Part shown: positions 1 to 8,263 of the stretch, in pieces
How the letters are laid out: each line of letters begins with the position of its first letter
Position numbering within the stretch: the first letter of the stretch is position 1
Assembly (NCBI RefSeq): GCF_029589495.1
Contig: NZ_JAAIVF010000002.1
Coordinates: forward strand, 62,001 to 126,000
Origin: Speluncibacter jeojiensis
GTDB lineage: Bacteria; Actinomycetota; Actinomycetes; Mycobacteriales; Mycobacteriaceae
Direction: 5' to 3'
Length of the DNA stretch: 64,000 nt
Made by a program: the position numbers and the translations under genes
The notes under the pieces: generated by a model
Told to the model about the DNA's origin: nothing
Database searches by the model: none
The model's input: the letters and a program-made list of their open reading frames with translations, nothing else

Positions 1-1174
1 CCGCGGTGAAGCCGCGCTCGGCAGCAGCCTTGAACTCGCGCTCCTGCAGGTCGACGAAGGCGGTCATGCCCTCGCGGGCGTAGCCGTGCGCCAGGTCGAA
101 CATGCCGTAGTTGAGCGAGTGGAAGCCGGCGAGGGTGATGAACTGGAACTTGAAGCCCATCGCGCCGAGCTCGCGCTGGAACTTCGCGATGGTCGCGTCG
201 TCCAGATGCGCCTTCCAGTTGAAGGACGGCGAGCAGTTGTAGGCCAGCAGCTGGTCCGGGAACTCGCTGCGAACCGACTCGGCGAAGTGCTTGGCGACCT
301 CGAGATCCGGGACACCGGTCTCCATCCAGATGAGGTCGGCGTACGGGGCGTAGGCCTTGGCACGCGCGATGCAGGACTCGACGCCGTTCTTGATGCCGTA
401 GAAGCCCTCGGCGGTGCGGGTGCCGTCCAGGAACGGGCGGTCGCGCTCGTCGACGTCGGAGGTCAGCAGGGTGGCGGCCTCGGCGTCGGTGCGGGCGATG
501 ACCACGGTCGGGACACCGGCGACGTCGGCCGCGAGACGGGCCGAGGTCAGGGTGCGGATGTGCTGCTGGGTCGGGATGAGCACCTTGCCGCCGAGGTGGC
601 CGCACTTCTTCTCAGACGCGAGCTGGTCCTCCCAGTGCGAACCGGCGACACCGGCCGCGATCATGGCCTTCTGCAGCTCGTAGACGTTGAGGGCGCCACC
701 GAAGCCGGCCTCACCGTCGGCGACGATCGGGGCGAGCCAGTTCTCGACCGAGGTGTCACCCTCGACCTTGGCGATCTCGTCGGCGCGCAGCAGCGCGTTG
801 TTGATGCGGCGGACGACCTGCGGCACCGAGTTGGCCGGGTACAGGCTCTGGTCCGGGTAGGTGTGGCCGGAGAGGTTCGCGTCGCCGGCGACCTGCCAAC
901 CGGACAGGTAGATGGCCTTCAGGCCCGCGCGGACCTGCTGCACGGCCTGGTTGCCGGTGAGGGCGCCGAGGGAGTTGATGTAGTCCTCGTTGTTCAAGAG
1001 GTCCCAGAGGATCTCCGAGCCGCGGCGCGCGAGGGTGGCCTCTTCGACGACGCTGCCCTGCAGCTTGACGACCTGCTCTGCGGTGTAGTTACGAGTAATG
1101 CCCTTCCAGCGCGGGTTGGTGTCCCAATCCTGCTGGATCTCAGCGGCGGTCTTCGGCTTGCCGACGTTCGACAT
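1..1174 (-). CDS. aceA: Isocitrate lyase, 3' end outside the window
   Basis: Isocitrate lyase splits isocitrate into succinate and glyoxylate in the cytosol, the first step of the glyoxylate shunt used for growth on acetate and fatty acids. About 391 codons are inside the window and the C-terminus lies beyond base 1. The start is ATG at 1174 with GGGAG upstream; the N-terminus reads [17 protein letters not shown]. The active-site loop [10 protein letters not shown] with the catalytic cysteine is near residue 190, the usual place in actinobacterial ICL. It is divergent from the acyltransferase at 1713. RamB-type TTTGCAAA sequences upstream suggest control by RamB, whose gene lies at 5906. The family assignment is certain; only the truncated end is unknown. 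Confidence 0.97.
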   Translation of the reverse strand, partial: MSNVGKPKTAAEIQQDWDTNPRWKGITRNYTAEQVVKLQGSVVEEATLARRGSEILWDLLNNEDYINSLGALTGNQAVQQVRAGLKAIYLSGWQVAGDANLSGHTYPDQSLYPANSVPQVVRRINNALLRADEIAKVEGDTSVENWLAPIVADGEAGFGGALNVYELQKAMIAAGVAGSHWEDQLASEKKCGHLGGKVLIPTQQHIRTLTSARLAADVAGVPTVVIARTDAEAATLLTSDVDERDRPFLDGTRTAEGFYGIKNGVESCIARAKAYAPYADLIWMETGVPDLEVAKHFAESVRSEFPDQLLAYNCSPSFNWKAHLDDATIAKFQRELGAMGFKFQFITLAGFHSLNYGMFDLAHGYAREGMTAFVDLQEREFKAAAERGFTA

Positions 1175-1407
1175 CGAGGCTCCCGTTTCTCATGATCATG
1201 CCTTGGCCCTCAAGGCAGGTACGACTGCGACGGAGGGGGCGGTTTCAAGCCCCGACACCGAAATCCGGAAGCCGGATCAGTGCTCGCGATTTCGCAACCC
1301 CGTACCAGCGCTTGGCCTGTACTACACAGACGATGGCACACGGTAAACACGCAGGTCCACCCCTTGCAAATGCCAATCTTCGCCATGTTTTCATCGCATT
1401 TGGCTAA

Positions 1408-1421
1408 TTTTGCAAAGCAAG
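1408..1421 (-). promoter_or_regulatory. RamB-like binding site upstream of aceA
   Basis: Read on the minus strand this is CTTGCTTTGCAAAA, which matches 10 of 13 positions of the corynebacterial RamB box ((A/C)A(A/C)ACTTTGCAAA, from memory). A weaker TTGCAAAT half match lies at about 1365-1372. The whole gap 1175-1712 (538 bases) otherwise holds no convincing gene. It must contain the divergent promoters of aceA and the acyltransferase. Confidence 0.45.
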
Positions 1422-1712
1422 CTTGGCGATATCGGTAGATCAAGTTACCGGCCAGTAGGCGAAAAGTGGGGTCGGCCTGCGGTTTTGATGTCAACCGAGG
1501 TGACGGACACCGCGGCCCGACGGCCCGGCCGGCGCCCCTGCGCACCCGCCCGACGACACCGCCCGAAGCGACCGATGTGGCCGTTCTCACCTCGCCCGTC
1601 CGGCTACTGTCGACAGCGAGCGGGCGCGGTGCGGCCTCACGGTCCGCCGACCGACCGCGATCCAGACCTGTGACGAGGGTCCGTACGGGACCCGGGGAAG
1701 CGAGAGACGCCG

Positions 1713-3146
1713 GTGCCCGTGCCCGATCCACAGACCCGGCTGCGGCCCCGGGATGCCACGTTCGTGTACGAGGAGTCCGATCGGCACCCGTCCCATTTCC
1801 TGGCCGTGTACGCCTTCGCCGCCCCCGCCGACGGGGCGCGGGGGGGCGGCTTCTCCCGCGCGGAGGCCGTCGACTGGATGCGCCGGCGACTGGGAATGTC
1901 GCCGATCTTCCGCCGTCGCCTGCGGCGGATTCCGCTCGACCTGGACCTGCCCCGATGGGTCGCCGACCCGTCCTTCGACGTGAACCGACACGTCGTCGTC
2001 ACCGAGATCGACCAGCCCGGCTGGACGCCGGTGCGCGCAGCGATCGCGGCCGTGGCGCGCACCCGGCTGGACCTGACCCGTCCGCCCTGGGAGGTCCACT
2101 TCCTCGTCGGCGCCTCCGACATCCCGGGCCTGCCGGAGGTCGTGACGGTCGTGGTGCTCAAACTCCATCACAGCGCCGGCGACGGGGTCGCCACCCGCGA
2201 GCTGGAGGCCCGGTTGTTCGCGTCCGACGAACCGCCGGCCGTGGACCATGCACCCGCACGCGCCGGGGTCGCCGCGGCGGTGGATGAGGTGACACGGGCC
2301 GTCGACGCGGTGGTGCGCTTCCCGCTGCGGATGCTCGACTTCGGGCGCGGGCTCGCCCGTACCGGCCGCGCCGCTCGGCGGGTGCAGACCCTCGTCTCCT
2401 CCGGCGTCCTGCACGAACCGGCCGCGGTCCGTCCGGCCACCGTGTTCAACGGGCCGGTGACCGGCGAGCGGACCTTCGACGTCGCATTGCTGTCGCTCGA
2501 CGAGGTCCAGCGGGCCAGGCGACGCCACCCCGGTTCGACCGTCAACGACGTCATGCTGGCCACGGTGTCTGGGGCGTTGACGGCCTACCTCACCTGCCGC
2601 GGCCTGCAGCCCGGCACCTCGCTGGCCGCCATGGTGCCGATGTCGGTGCGCCCCATCGCCGACTGGGACTCCGCGAACAAGCTCGCGCTGATGACCGTCG
2701 ACCTGCACACCGACGTACGCGACGCCGCGGACCGCCTGCGGGCGATCTCCGAATCCGCGCGCCGTGAGAAGTCCCGGCACGCGCACGAGGACGTTCGCCG
2801 GGCGGCCGAGCGGGTCGAATCGTCGCCGGCATGGTTGCTCAGGCTCGCCGGCTGGGCCAAGTCACACAGAGCCGCCGACGGCGAGACCGTGCTCCTGCAC
2901 CACACCACCATCAGCAACCTGCCGCCTGCCGCCGACCGGCTGAGCCTGCGCGGCGGGCCGCTCGTGGTCGCGCTGGGGGTGCTGCCGATCTTTGACGGCG
3001 ACGGGTTGCGCCACCTGATCAGCACCCAGGGCTCGCACCTCGCGATCACCTTCAGCGTCGACCTCGCCGCGATGCCGGACCCGGAACGGTATCGGGATCT
3101 GCTGCGCGTAGAGCTGCGCGAACTCGCCGGGTCCGAGGCTGGTTAG
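1713..3146 (+). CDS. WS/DGAT family wax ester synthase / diacylglycerol acyltransferase
   Basis: Members transfer an acyl group from acyl-CoA to a fatty alcohol or diacylglycerol, making wax esters or triacylglycerol storage lipid at the membrane. The protein has 477 residues, the usual length. The N-terminus runs LRPRDATFVYEESDRHPSH, and the catalytic HHxxxDG box is present as HHSAGDG near residue 152. The C-terminal half has the family's PLRGGPLV and IFDGDGL-type segments. The start is GTG at 1713 with GAGAG about 10 bases upstream. It ends 4 bases past the stop of the convergent mycoloyltransferase. Whether it prefers wax ester or triacylglycerol synthesis cannot be read from sequence. Confidence 0.9.
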   Translation: MPVPDPQTRLRPRDATFVYEESDRHPSHFLAVYAFAAPADGARGGGFSRAEAVDWMRRRLGMSPIFRRRLRRIPLDLDLPRWVADPSFDVNRHVVVTEIDQPGWTPVRAAIAAVARTRLDLTRPPWEVHFLVGASDIPGLPEVVTVVVLKLHHSAGDGVATRELEARLFASDEPPAVDHAPARAGVAAAVDEVTRAVDAVVRFPLRMLDFGRGLARTGRAARRVQTLVSSGVLHEPAAVRPATVFNGPVTGERTFDVALLSLDEVQRARRRHPGSTVNDVMLATVSGALTAYLTCRGLQPGTSLAAMVPMSVRPIADWDSANKLALMTVDLHTDVRDAADRLRAISESARREKSRHAHEDVRRAAERVESSPAWLLRLAGWAKSHRAADGETVLLHHTTISNLPPAADRLSLRGGPLVVALGVLPIFDGDGLRHLISTQGSHLAITFSVDLAAMPDPERYRDLLRVELRELAGSEAG

Positions 3147-4174
3147 CCGAGGGCGCGCTGCAACGTCGGCCAGGACCGCGCCAGCTCGTCGCGCCAGTAG
3201 GCCCATGCGTGCACGCCGACGGGGGTCGCGCTGCGGGTGACGTCCACCCCGGCCGACCGCAACGCCCCGGTGAGCTGATCGGTGCAGGCATTCGACCCGA
3301 ACTCGAGCACGCCGCCCGTCGTCACCACCTGCAGCAGGTTCGGCGTCTGCAGGGTCTCGTGGGGCCCGGGCAGGCCCGACCCCGACGACAGGTATACCGC
3401 CGTACCGCGCAGCTTCGCGGCGCCGGCGAAGATGTCGTGAGCGCGCCAATCGGGGCCCCCGGGCGGACCCCACATCTGCGCGCCGCTGGCGTTCCCGTTG
3501 ATCACCACGAGGTCGGTCAGCAGCTCCCCCGCCGCACCCATCGTCTGGTAGCAACCGCTGTAACCGGCGACCGCGCGGTACAGACCTGGATGACGCTCGG
3601 CCAGCATCACCGCGGCCTCGGCGCCCATCGAGATGCCGCCGATCGCGTTGCGGCCGTCGGTGTGGAACCGCGCGTCTATCAGCGGCGGGAGTTCCTCGGT
3701 CAGGAACGTCTCCCACTTGACACGGCCGAACTTCGGATGGTCCTGCTGCCAGTCGGTGTACATGGTGCCGGTGCCCCCGATCGGGAACACGACGTTGACG
3801 TTCTTGTCGGTGAAGAACGCCTGGGCATCGCCGTCGGCCGGATCGAGCCAGTTGGTGTCGTCGACCCGCCCGGAGTTGCCGTCGAGCAGGTAGTAGGCGC
3901 CCCGGGGCCGGCTTCCGTCCGCGGCTTTCAACACCTTCACCGGCACCACGCGCCGCATCGCCGGGCTGGCCACCTGCAGCAGCACCAGTCGGTCGGAGAG
4001 CGCGGTCTCGCCGACGATCGCCGGGGCGGCGTCCGCGGCGACCGGGACCCGCGGCGGCACGACATCGTCGGCGCGCGCGAGCCCGACGCCGACGGCAGGT
4101 GACAGCAGCAGCGCCGAGGCCAGCGCCAGTGCCGGTACGAGCATCCGGAGCGGTCCGCGCATCCGGGACGGCAC
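3143..4174 (-). CDS. Secreted antigen-85-type mycoloyltransferase (second of a tandem pair)
   Basis: Antigen 85 enzymes move mycolic acid from trehalose monomycolate onto trehalose, arabinogalactan or protein serines outside the cytoplasmic membrane. This 343-residue protein has a signal peptide (MLVPALALASALLLSP...ARA) and an alpha/beta-hydrolase fold. The nucleophile motif is GISMG near residue 181. It also has the YTDW segment and a C-terminal HAWAYWRDEL with the putative catalytic histidine. The start is GTG at 4174, because GGAGGG lies 6 bases upstream; ATG at 4162 is an alternative. It follows its paralogue by only 17 bases, so the two are probably cotranscribed. The GISMG motif differs from the GISMA of the neighbour. 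The acceptor substrate is unknown. Confidence 0.9.
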   Translation of the reverse strand: MPSRMRGPLRMLVPALALASALLLSPAVGVGLARADDVVPPRVPVAADAAPAIVGETALSDRLVLLQVASPAMRRVVPVKVLKAADGSRPRGAYYLLDGNSGRVDDTNWLDPADGDAQAFFTDKNVNVVFPIGGTGTMYTDWQQDHPKFGRVKWETFLTEELPPLIDARFHTDGRNAIGGISMGAEAAVMLAERHPGLYRAVAGYSGCYQTMGAAGELLTDLVVINGNASGAQMWGPPGGPDWRAHDIFAGAAKLRGTAVYLSSGSGLPGPHETLQTPNLLQVVTTGGVLEFGSNACTDQLTGALRSAGVDVTRSATPVGVHAWAYWRDELARSWPTLQRALG

Positions 4175-4191
4175 CGCGAGCCCTCCGCGCG

Positions 4192-5223
4192 TCACAGCCC
4201 CAGCGACTTCGCGATCATCGGCCACGAGATGTGCAGGTCGTCCTGCCAGTACCCCCACGAGTGGGTGCCGGTCGGCCGGAAGTTGTACCTGATGTTGTTC
4301 ATGCCGAGTGCGGTGGTGCGTTCGGCCAGCCGATGCGTGCAGTAGTCGGTGGCGGCCTCGATCACGCCGCCGACCACCTGCTGGTTGGCCAGGGTGGCCT
4401 GGTTGCCGTGCAGCCGCCAGTTCGCCAGTGTGTCGTACGAGCCGGACAGACCGGTGCTCGACGAGATGTACATCGGGACGCGGGGCAGCTTCGCCGCGTT
4501 CAGGTACGGGTCGTGTTGCCGCCACTGCGGGCCGCCGTAGGGTCCCCACATGTTCTCGGCGTCACCGTTGCCGAGTCCGACGACGAGACTGACGAAGTTC
4601 TGGCCGACGGGGTCGCTGGTCATCGCGCAGCCGCTGTAGGCGCCGATGCTCTGGTACAGCCGCGGCGACTCGATGGCCATGTCCAGCACCGAGGTGCCGG
4701 CCATCGAGATGCCGGCCAGGGCGTTCGTGCCGGTGGTGCGGAACGCCTTGTCGATGACCGGCGGCAGCTCCTTCGTCAGGAAGGTCGTCCACATGTTCCG
4801 GCCGTTGCTGTGGGTCTTCTTCGCCAGTCCAGGGTCCGGTTTGGCCCAATCCGTGTAGTAGCTGAACGCGCCCTCCACCGGGGTGACCACGTTGACCTGT
4901 TTGCCGGCGAAGAACGCGGCGACGTCGGTCTGCGCGGACCACGTCGCCGAGTCCTCGCCGCCGCCGGCGCCGTTGAGCAGATACAGGGTCGGCGCCGGAG
5001 CCGAGGTGTCCCGGGGACGCAACACCTGCAGCGGGATCGTGCGGTCCATCGAGGGCGAGTAGACGGTGATGTCCACGCGCTGTCCGGGGCCCGCGGTCTC
5101 CGAGACCAGCCGGGCCGGTCCCGCGGGCGCGGCCGACGCGACACCGCCCGACGCGACACCGACGACCGCGGCGGTCACCAGCGCGGCGGCACCCGCGACG
5201 ACCCGTGTTCTGATACTCCGCAT
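4192..5223 (-). CDS. Secreted antigen-85-type mycoloyltransferase (first of a tandem pair)
   Basis: A mycolyl transferase of the antigen 85 family acting in the cell envelope; 343 residues. A signal peptide covers about residues 1-32 (MRSIRTRVVAGAAALV ... ASA-AP). Visible family motifs are LLNGAGGGEDSATW, the aromatic SYYTDW segment, the nucleophile GISMAG near residue 173 and the C-terminal THSWGYWQDDLHISWPMI with the putative catalytic histidine. The start ATG at 5223 is preceded by GAGGCAGTAGAGCA. A strong hairpin terminator (5279-5315) separates it from the microprotein genes upstream on the same strand. It therefore either has its own short promoter or depends on read-through. Confidence 0.92.
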   Translation of the reverse strand: MRSIRTRVVAGAAALVTAAVVGVASGGVASAAPAGPARLVSETAGPGQRVDITVYSPSMDRTIPLQVLRPRDTSAPAPTLYLLNGAGGGEDSATWSAQTDVAAFFAGKQVNVVTPVEGAFSYYTDWAKPDPGLAKKTHSNGRNMWTTFLTKELPPVIDKAFRTTGTNALAGISMAGTSVLDMAIESPRLYQSIGAYSGCAMTSDPVGQNFVSLVVGLGNGDAENMWGPYGGPQWRQHDPYLNAAKLPRVPMYISSSTGLSGSYDTLANWRLHGNQATLANQQVVGGVIEAATDYCTHRLAERTTALGMNNIRYNFRPTGTHSWGYWQDDLHISWPMIAKSLGL

Positions 5224-5278
5224 TGCTCTACTGCCTCAACTCTCGGTCCGGCCGGCGGCCGCGTCCTGCGATGACGAT

Positions 5279-5315
5279 CGGCCGTGGCTCGTGCATTGTG
5301 CACGAGCCACGGCCG
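5279..5315 (-). terminator. Hairpin terminator after the 37-residue microprotein gene
   Basis: The 17-base arms 5279-5295 and 5299-5315 are perfectly complementary around a 3-base loop. It sits 22 bases past the stop codon of the microprotein gene at 5338-5451 and before the mycoloyltransferase gene. There is no clear U-tract, as is common in high-GC actinobacteria. Confidence 0.75.
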
Positions 5316-5337
5316 AATCGCGGGTGTGGTGTACGCC

Positions 5338-5451
5338 CTACTTCGCCTGCGGCGTGCCGCCGCTGAGCGTGACGAGCGCGTCGACGAAGCGCGTGCCGAG
5401 CGGTCCGGCGAAGCCCGTGACGATCTTGAGGATGTCGGTGACCGATCCCAT
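5338..5451 (-). CDS. 37-residue mycomembrane-type microprotein (A)
   Basis: A very short protein with no signal peptide. It begins MGSVTDILKIVTGF and ends SGGTPQAK. The middle alternates hydrophobic residues with threonine and serine and could form an amphipathic helix. The start ATG at 5451 has AGGAG 6-7 bases upstream, and a perfect hairpin terminator follows the stop. It is 99 bases downstream of the 42-residue microprotein gene, which shares the MGS-x-x-D-(I/V) opening, so they look like an operon. Size, lack of signal peptide and closeness to mycoloyltransferases recall the PorA/PorH peptides of corynebacteria. That likeness is inferred, as no residue-level homology is visible. Confidence 0.75.
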   Translation of the reverse strand: MGSVTDILKIVTGFAGPLGTRFVDALVTLSGGTPQAK

Positions 5452-5550
5452 GTGCTGCTCCTAAAGGTCTGTGCGGCGCTGCGCCGCTGATGAGGTGGGT
5501 GGTCGCATGACGCGACGATGAGGTCCACGACCGATGCGCGGACCGAGCCC

Positions 5551-5679
5551 CTAGGCGGTGGGCGTAACCCCGGTGATGCCCTCGACCGACCCCAGGAAAG
5601 TGGCGAACAGCCCGTCGCCCGCCGCGGCCGAGCCGAGGGTCGGGATCAGCGCGGTGATCACGTCGGCCAATGAACCCAT
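5551..5679 (-). CDS. 42-residue mycomembrane-type microprotein (B)
   Basis: The first gene of a two-gene microprotein operon. It begins MGSLADVITALIPTLGSAAA and ends EGITGVTPTA, with a central hydrophobic stretch and several Ser/Thr residues but no cleavable signal. The start ATG at 5679 has GGAGG 7 bases upstream. A candidate promoter with a 17-base spacer lies at 5776-5804. It shares the opening MGS-(V/L)-x-D-(I/V) with the downstream 37-residue protein. By analogy with PorH/PorA of Corynebacterium it may be half of a two-peptide channel of the outer mycolate layer. This is an inference from size, pairing and context. Confidence 0.75.
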   Translation of the reverse strand: MGSLADVITALIPTLGSAAAGDGLFATFLGSVEGITGVTPTA

Positions 5680-5765
5680 ATTCGTTCCTCCAGATCTGGT
5701 GGATCGCCGCTCCCGGTGTGGACCACGGCGGTAAAACTCGACAGTGTTGCATGGCTCACATGCAC

Positions 5766-5804
5766 AACGTGACGCACGTTAACAATCAGTCGAACGATCG
5801 GCAA
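5766..5804 (-). promoter_or_regulatory. Promoter and overlapping palindrome of the microprotein B-A operon
   Basis: On the minus strand TTGCCG (5804-5799) and TAACGT (5781-5776) are separated by exactly 17 bases, a good sigma-A-type promoter. Transcription would begin about 90 bases before the start at 5679. The palindrome AACGTG-ACG-CACGTT (5766-5780) covers the -10 element and its downstream edge, so a bound repressor there would block transcription. Confidence 0.5.
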
Positions 5805-5831
5805 CGCTTTGTGCGGAATTCCCCGATCGGA

Positions 5832-5845
5832 TGTGACAGGTCACA
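5832..5845. promoter_or_regulatory. TGTGA-N4-TCACA palindrome between microprotein operon and ramB
   Basis: The sequence TGTGACAGGTCACA is a perfect inverted repeat with a 4-base spacer. The arms are those of a CRP/GlxR site, but the known spacer is 6 bases, so a different factor or geometry is likely. The same arms and spacer occur at 21846-21859, with a one-mismatch version at 58488-58501, each near other microprotein genes. Confidence 0.45.
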
Positions 5846-5851
5846 GCGTGC

Positions 5852-5864
5852 GAACTTTGCCAAG
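5852..5864 (+). promoter_or_regulatory. RamB-like site in the ramB promoter
   Basis: The sequence GAACTTTGCCAAG lies about 30 bases before the proposed -10 of ramB (TACGCT, 5894-5899). It agrees with most of the known RamB box. RamB of Corynebacterium represses its own gene, so an autoregulatory site is expected here. Confidence 0.5.
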
Positions 5865-5905
5865 GGCGCGTGGCGAATCATCGGTGGCACGCCTACGCTC
5901 GAAAG

Positions 5906-7315
5906 GTGTCCAAGACCTTCGTCGGGGCGCGTCTGCGCCAACTCCGCACCGAGCGCGGCCTCAGTCAGGTCTCGCTCGCGCAGACGTTGGAGATCTCCCC
6001 GAGCTACCTGAACCAGATCGAGCACGACGTGCGGCCGCTGACCGTGCCCGTCCTGCTCCGGATCACCGAGGTCTTCGGCGTCGACGCCACGTTCTTCTCC
6101 CCACAGGACGCCACCCGGCTGATCGCGGAGATGCGCGAGGTCGTGCTGGACGAGCAGGTCGGCGTCGATGCGGACGCCGCGGAGATCGCCCAGATGGTCT
6201 CCGCGCATCCCGCGCTGGCGCGGGCGATGGTCAACATCCACCGCCGCTACCGCAACGCCACCGACCAGCTCAATGCCGTCACCGAGGGCCGCAACGCGGT
6301 GCTCGGCGAGAACGGCGTGATCTCCATGCCGCACGAGGAGGTCCGCGACTACTTCTACCAACGGCAGAACTATCTGCACGAGCTGGACGTCGCTGCCGAG
6401 GAGCTGACCCAGCGGCTGCGGATGCACCGCGGCGACGTCCTCAAGGAGATCGCCGCGCGTCTGACCGACGTGCACGGGGTGCGCATCGTCAAGCGGATCG
6501 ACCTGGGCGACAACATTCTGCACCGATACGACCCCGAGGCCCGCACGATGGAGTTCGCCACCCAGTTGCTGCCCGGGCAGCGCGCGTTCCGGATGGCCGC
6601 GGAGCTCGCCTACCTCGAATGCGGCGACCTGCTCGACAAGCTGGCCGACGAGGGCGGGTTCACCAGCCCGGAGGCCCGGTCGCTCGGCGTGCTGGGCCTG
6701 GCCAACTACTTCGCTGCGGCGACCGTCCTGCCCTACCAGCAGTTCCACGACGCCGCCGAGGAGTTCCGCTACGACATCGAGCGGCTGTCCAACTACTTCT
6801 CGGCCAGCTACGAGACCGTCTGCCACCGGCTGTCCACGCTGCAGCGTCCGCAGTTGCGCGGGGTGCCGTTCTCGTTCGTCCGGGTCGACCGCGCCGGCAA
6901 CATGTCCAAACGCCAGTCCGCGACCGGCTTCCACTTCTCCTCCTCGGGCGGCACGTGCCCGCTGTGGAACGTCTACGAGACCTTCGGCTCGCCCGGCAAG
7001 ATCCTCCGCCAGATCGCCCAGATGCCCGACGGGCGCGCCTACCTGTGGGTGGCGCGCACGGTCACCCGGCGTCCGGCGCGGTTCGGCCAGCCCGGCAAGA
7101 CCTTCGCGATCGGACTCGGCTGCGAACTGCGGCACGCCGGCCGGCTGATCTACGGCGACGGGCTCGACCTCACCGGCGCCGGCGCGACCCCGATCGGTTC
7201 GGGCTGCCGCGTGTGCGAGCGGCTGAACTGCCCGCAACGCGCGTTCCCACCGCTCGGCCGGGAACTCGACATCGACGAACACCGCAGCACCGTGTCCCCC
7301 TACCTGGTGCACTAG
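5906..7315 (+). CDS. ramB: RamB-type transcriptional regulator of acetate and glyoxylate metabolism
   Basis: A regulator of 469 residues. An XRE-type helix-turn-helix lies at about residues 5-60 (VGARLRQLRTERGLSQVSL ... YLNQIEHDVRPLTVPVLLRI). It is followed by the long C-terminal region of the ScfR/RamB family, with cysteines in GCRVCERLNCPQRAFPPL. The start is GTG at 5906 because SKTFVGARLRQLR then aligns with known RamB N-termini. A -10-like TACGCT ends 6 bases before the GTG, so the mRNA is probably leaderless. In relatives RamB controls isocitrate lyase, malate synthase and itself. RamB-like boxes occur before this gene and before aceA at the left edge of the window. Confidence 0.93.
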   Translation: MSKTFVGARLRQLRTERGLSQVSLAQTLEISPSYLNQIEHDVRPLTVPVLLRITEVFGVDATFFSPQDATRLIAEMREVVLDEQVGVDADAAEIAQMVSAHPALARAMVNIHRRYRNATDQLNAVTEGRNAVLGENGVISMPHEEVRDYFYQRQNYLHELDVAAEELTQRLRMHRGDVLKEIAARLTDVHGVRIVKRIDLGDNILHRYDPEARTMEFATQLLPGQRAFRMAAELAYLECGDLLDKLADEGGFTSPEARSLGVLGLANYFAAATVLPYQQFHDAAEEFRYDIERLSNYFSASYETVCHRLSTLQRPQLRGVPFSFVRVDRAGNMSKRQSATGFHFSSSGGTCPLWNVYETFGSPGKILRQIAQMPDGRAYLWVARTVTRRPARFGQPGKTFAIGLGCELRHAGRLIYGDGLDLTGAGATPIGSGCRVCERLNCPQRAFPPLGRELDIDEHRSTVSPYLVH

Positions 7316-7406
7316 CAGCGAAATCGCCTCTGGCACTGGAAGCTAGCACCCTGCTAGCGTGGCCTGACCTGACGGTGAGTTGTGTTCGGACAGTGGGGAG
7401 CCGACG

Positions 7407-8258
7407 ATGGCGCGAGTGCTCGACCAGGCCCTGCGGGGCAGACGAATACTCATCACCGGCGCCGCGCGAGGCATCGGCGCCGCGCTGGCCGTCCGGCTGA
7501 CGCAGCGCGGCGCCCGCGTGGGACTGATCGGCCTCGAACCCGAGCTGTTGGCGCAGGTCGCCGCCCGCTGCGGCGACGCACCGTGGCGTGAGTGCAATGT
7601 CGCCCACCGCGAGCAGGTCGACGCCGCCGTCGCGGAGGTCGTCGAGGAACTCGGCGGCCTGGACATCGTCATCGCCAATGCCGGCGTGGCCGCACAGCTG
7701 CCGCTGATCGGCGGCGATGCGCGGATCTTCGAACGCACCATCGCGGTCAACGTGCTCGGCAGCTACTACACGCTGCGCGCCGCCGGCCCGCACATCAGCC
7801 ACGGGGACGGCTATGCGCTGGCGGTCTCCTCGGCGGCGGCGGCGGTCCGGCTGCCACTGATGGGCGCCTACTCCGCCTCGAAATCCGCGGTCGAGGCGCT
7901 CGGCGACACCTTGCGGATCGAACTGCAGCGCAGCGGCGCGAAGGTCGGGGTGGCGTACTTCGCCGAACTCGACACGGACATGACCGCGCGCGGATTCGGC
8001 ACCGAGGCCGCCGCCAAGATGACCGGCGGCGGCTCGTTCAGCGGCACCACCAGCCTCGAGTCCGCGATCGACCGCATCGAACGCGGCATCGCGGCGCGCT
8101 CGCGGCGCATCGTCGCCCCCTGGTGGGTCGCGTGGGTGCTGCCGATCCGCATGCTCGCCCAGCGGCTGATCGAGTTGCGGGCCCAGCGTGGGCTGGCCGA
8201 AGCCCTGGAGATCGCTCGCGCCGAGCACGCCGACCTGACCACCCCTCAACCGGACTGA
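7407..8258 (+). CDS. Short-chain dehydrogenase/reductase
   Basis: An NAD(P)-dependent oxidoreductase of 283 residues. The Rossmann fingerprint TGAARGIG is near residue 17, NAG follows the fourth strand (IANAGVA), a serine lies in AVSSAAAAV, and the catalytic YSASK gives the YxxxK pair. The C-terminal part has basic and hydrophobic residues (WWVAWVLPIRMLAQRLIELRAQR) that may bind membranes. The start ATG at 7407 has GGGGAG 6 bases upstream. TAGCGT about 50 bases before the start is a possible -10. The CMD-family gene begins 5 bases after the stop, so they likely form a pair. The substrate is unknown. Confidence 0.88.
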   Translation: MARVLDQALRGRRILITGAARGIGAALAVRLTQRGARVGLIGLEPELLAQVAARCGDAPWRECNVAHREQVDAAVAEVVEELGGLDIVIANAGVAAQLPLIGGDARIFERTIAVNVLGSYYTLRAAGPHISHGDGYALAVSSAAAAVRLPLMGAYSASKSAVEALGDTLRIELQRSGAKVGVAYFAELDTDMTARGFGTEAAAKMTGGGSFSGTTSLESAIDRIERGIAARSRRIVAPWWVAWVLPIRMLAQRLIELRAQRGLAEALEIARAEHADLTTPQPD

Positions 8259-8263
8259 GCACC

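Noticed and set aside
86..1195. A long open frame on the plus strand opposite isocitrate lyase
   Set aside because: It mirrors the codons of aceA, whose minus-strand protein has clear catalytic motifs. In GC-rich DNA the opposite strand is often open by chance.
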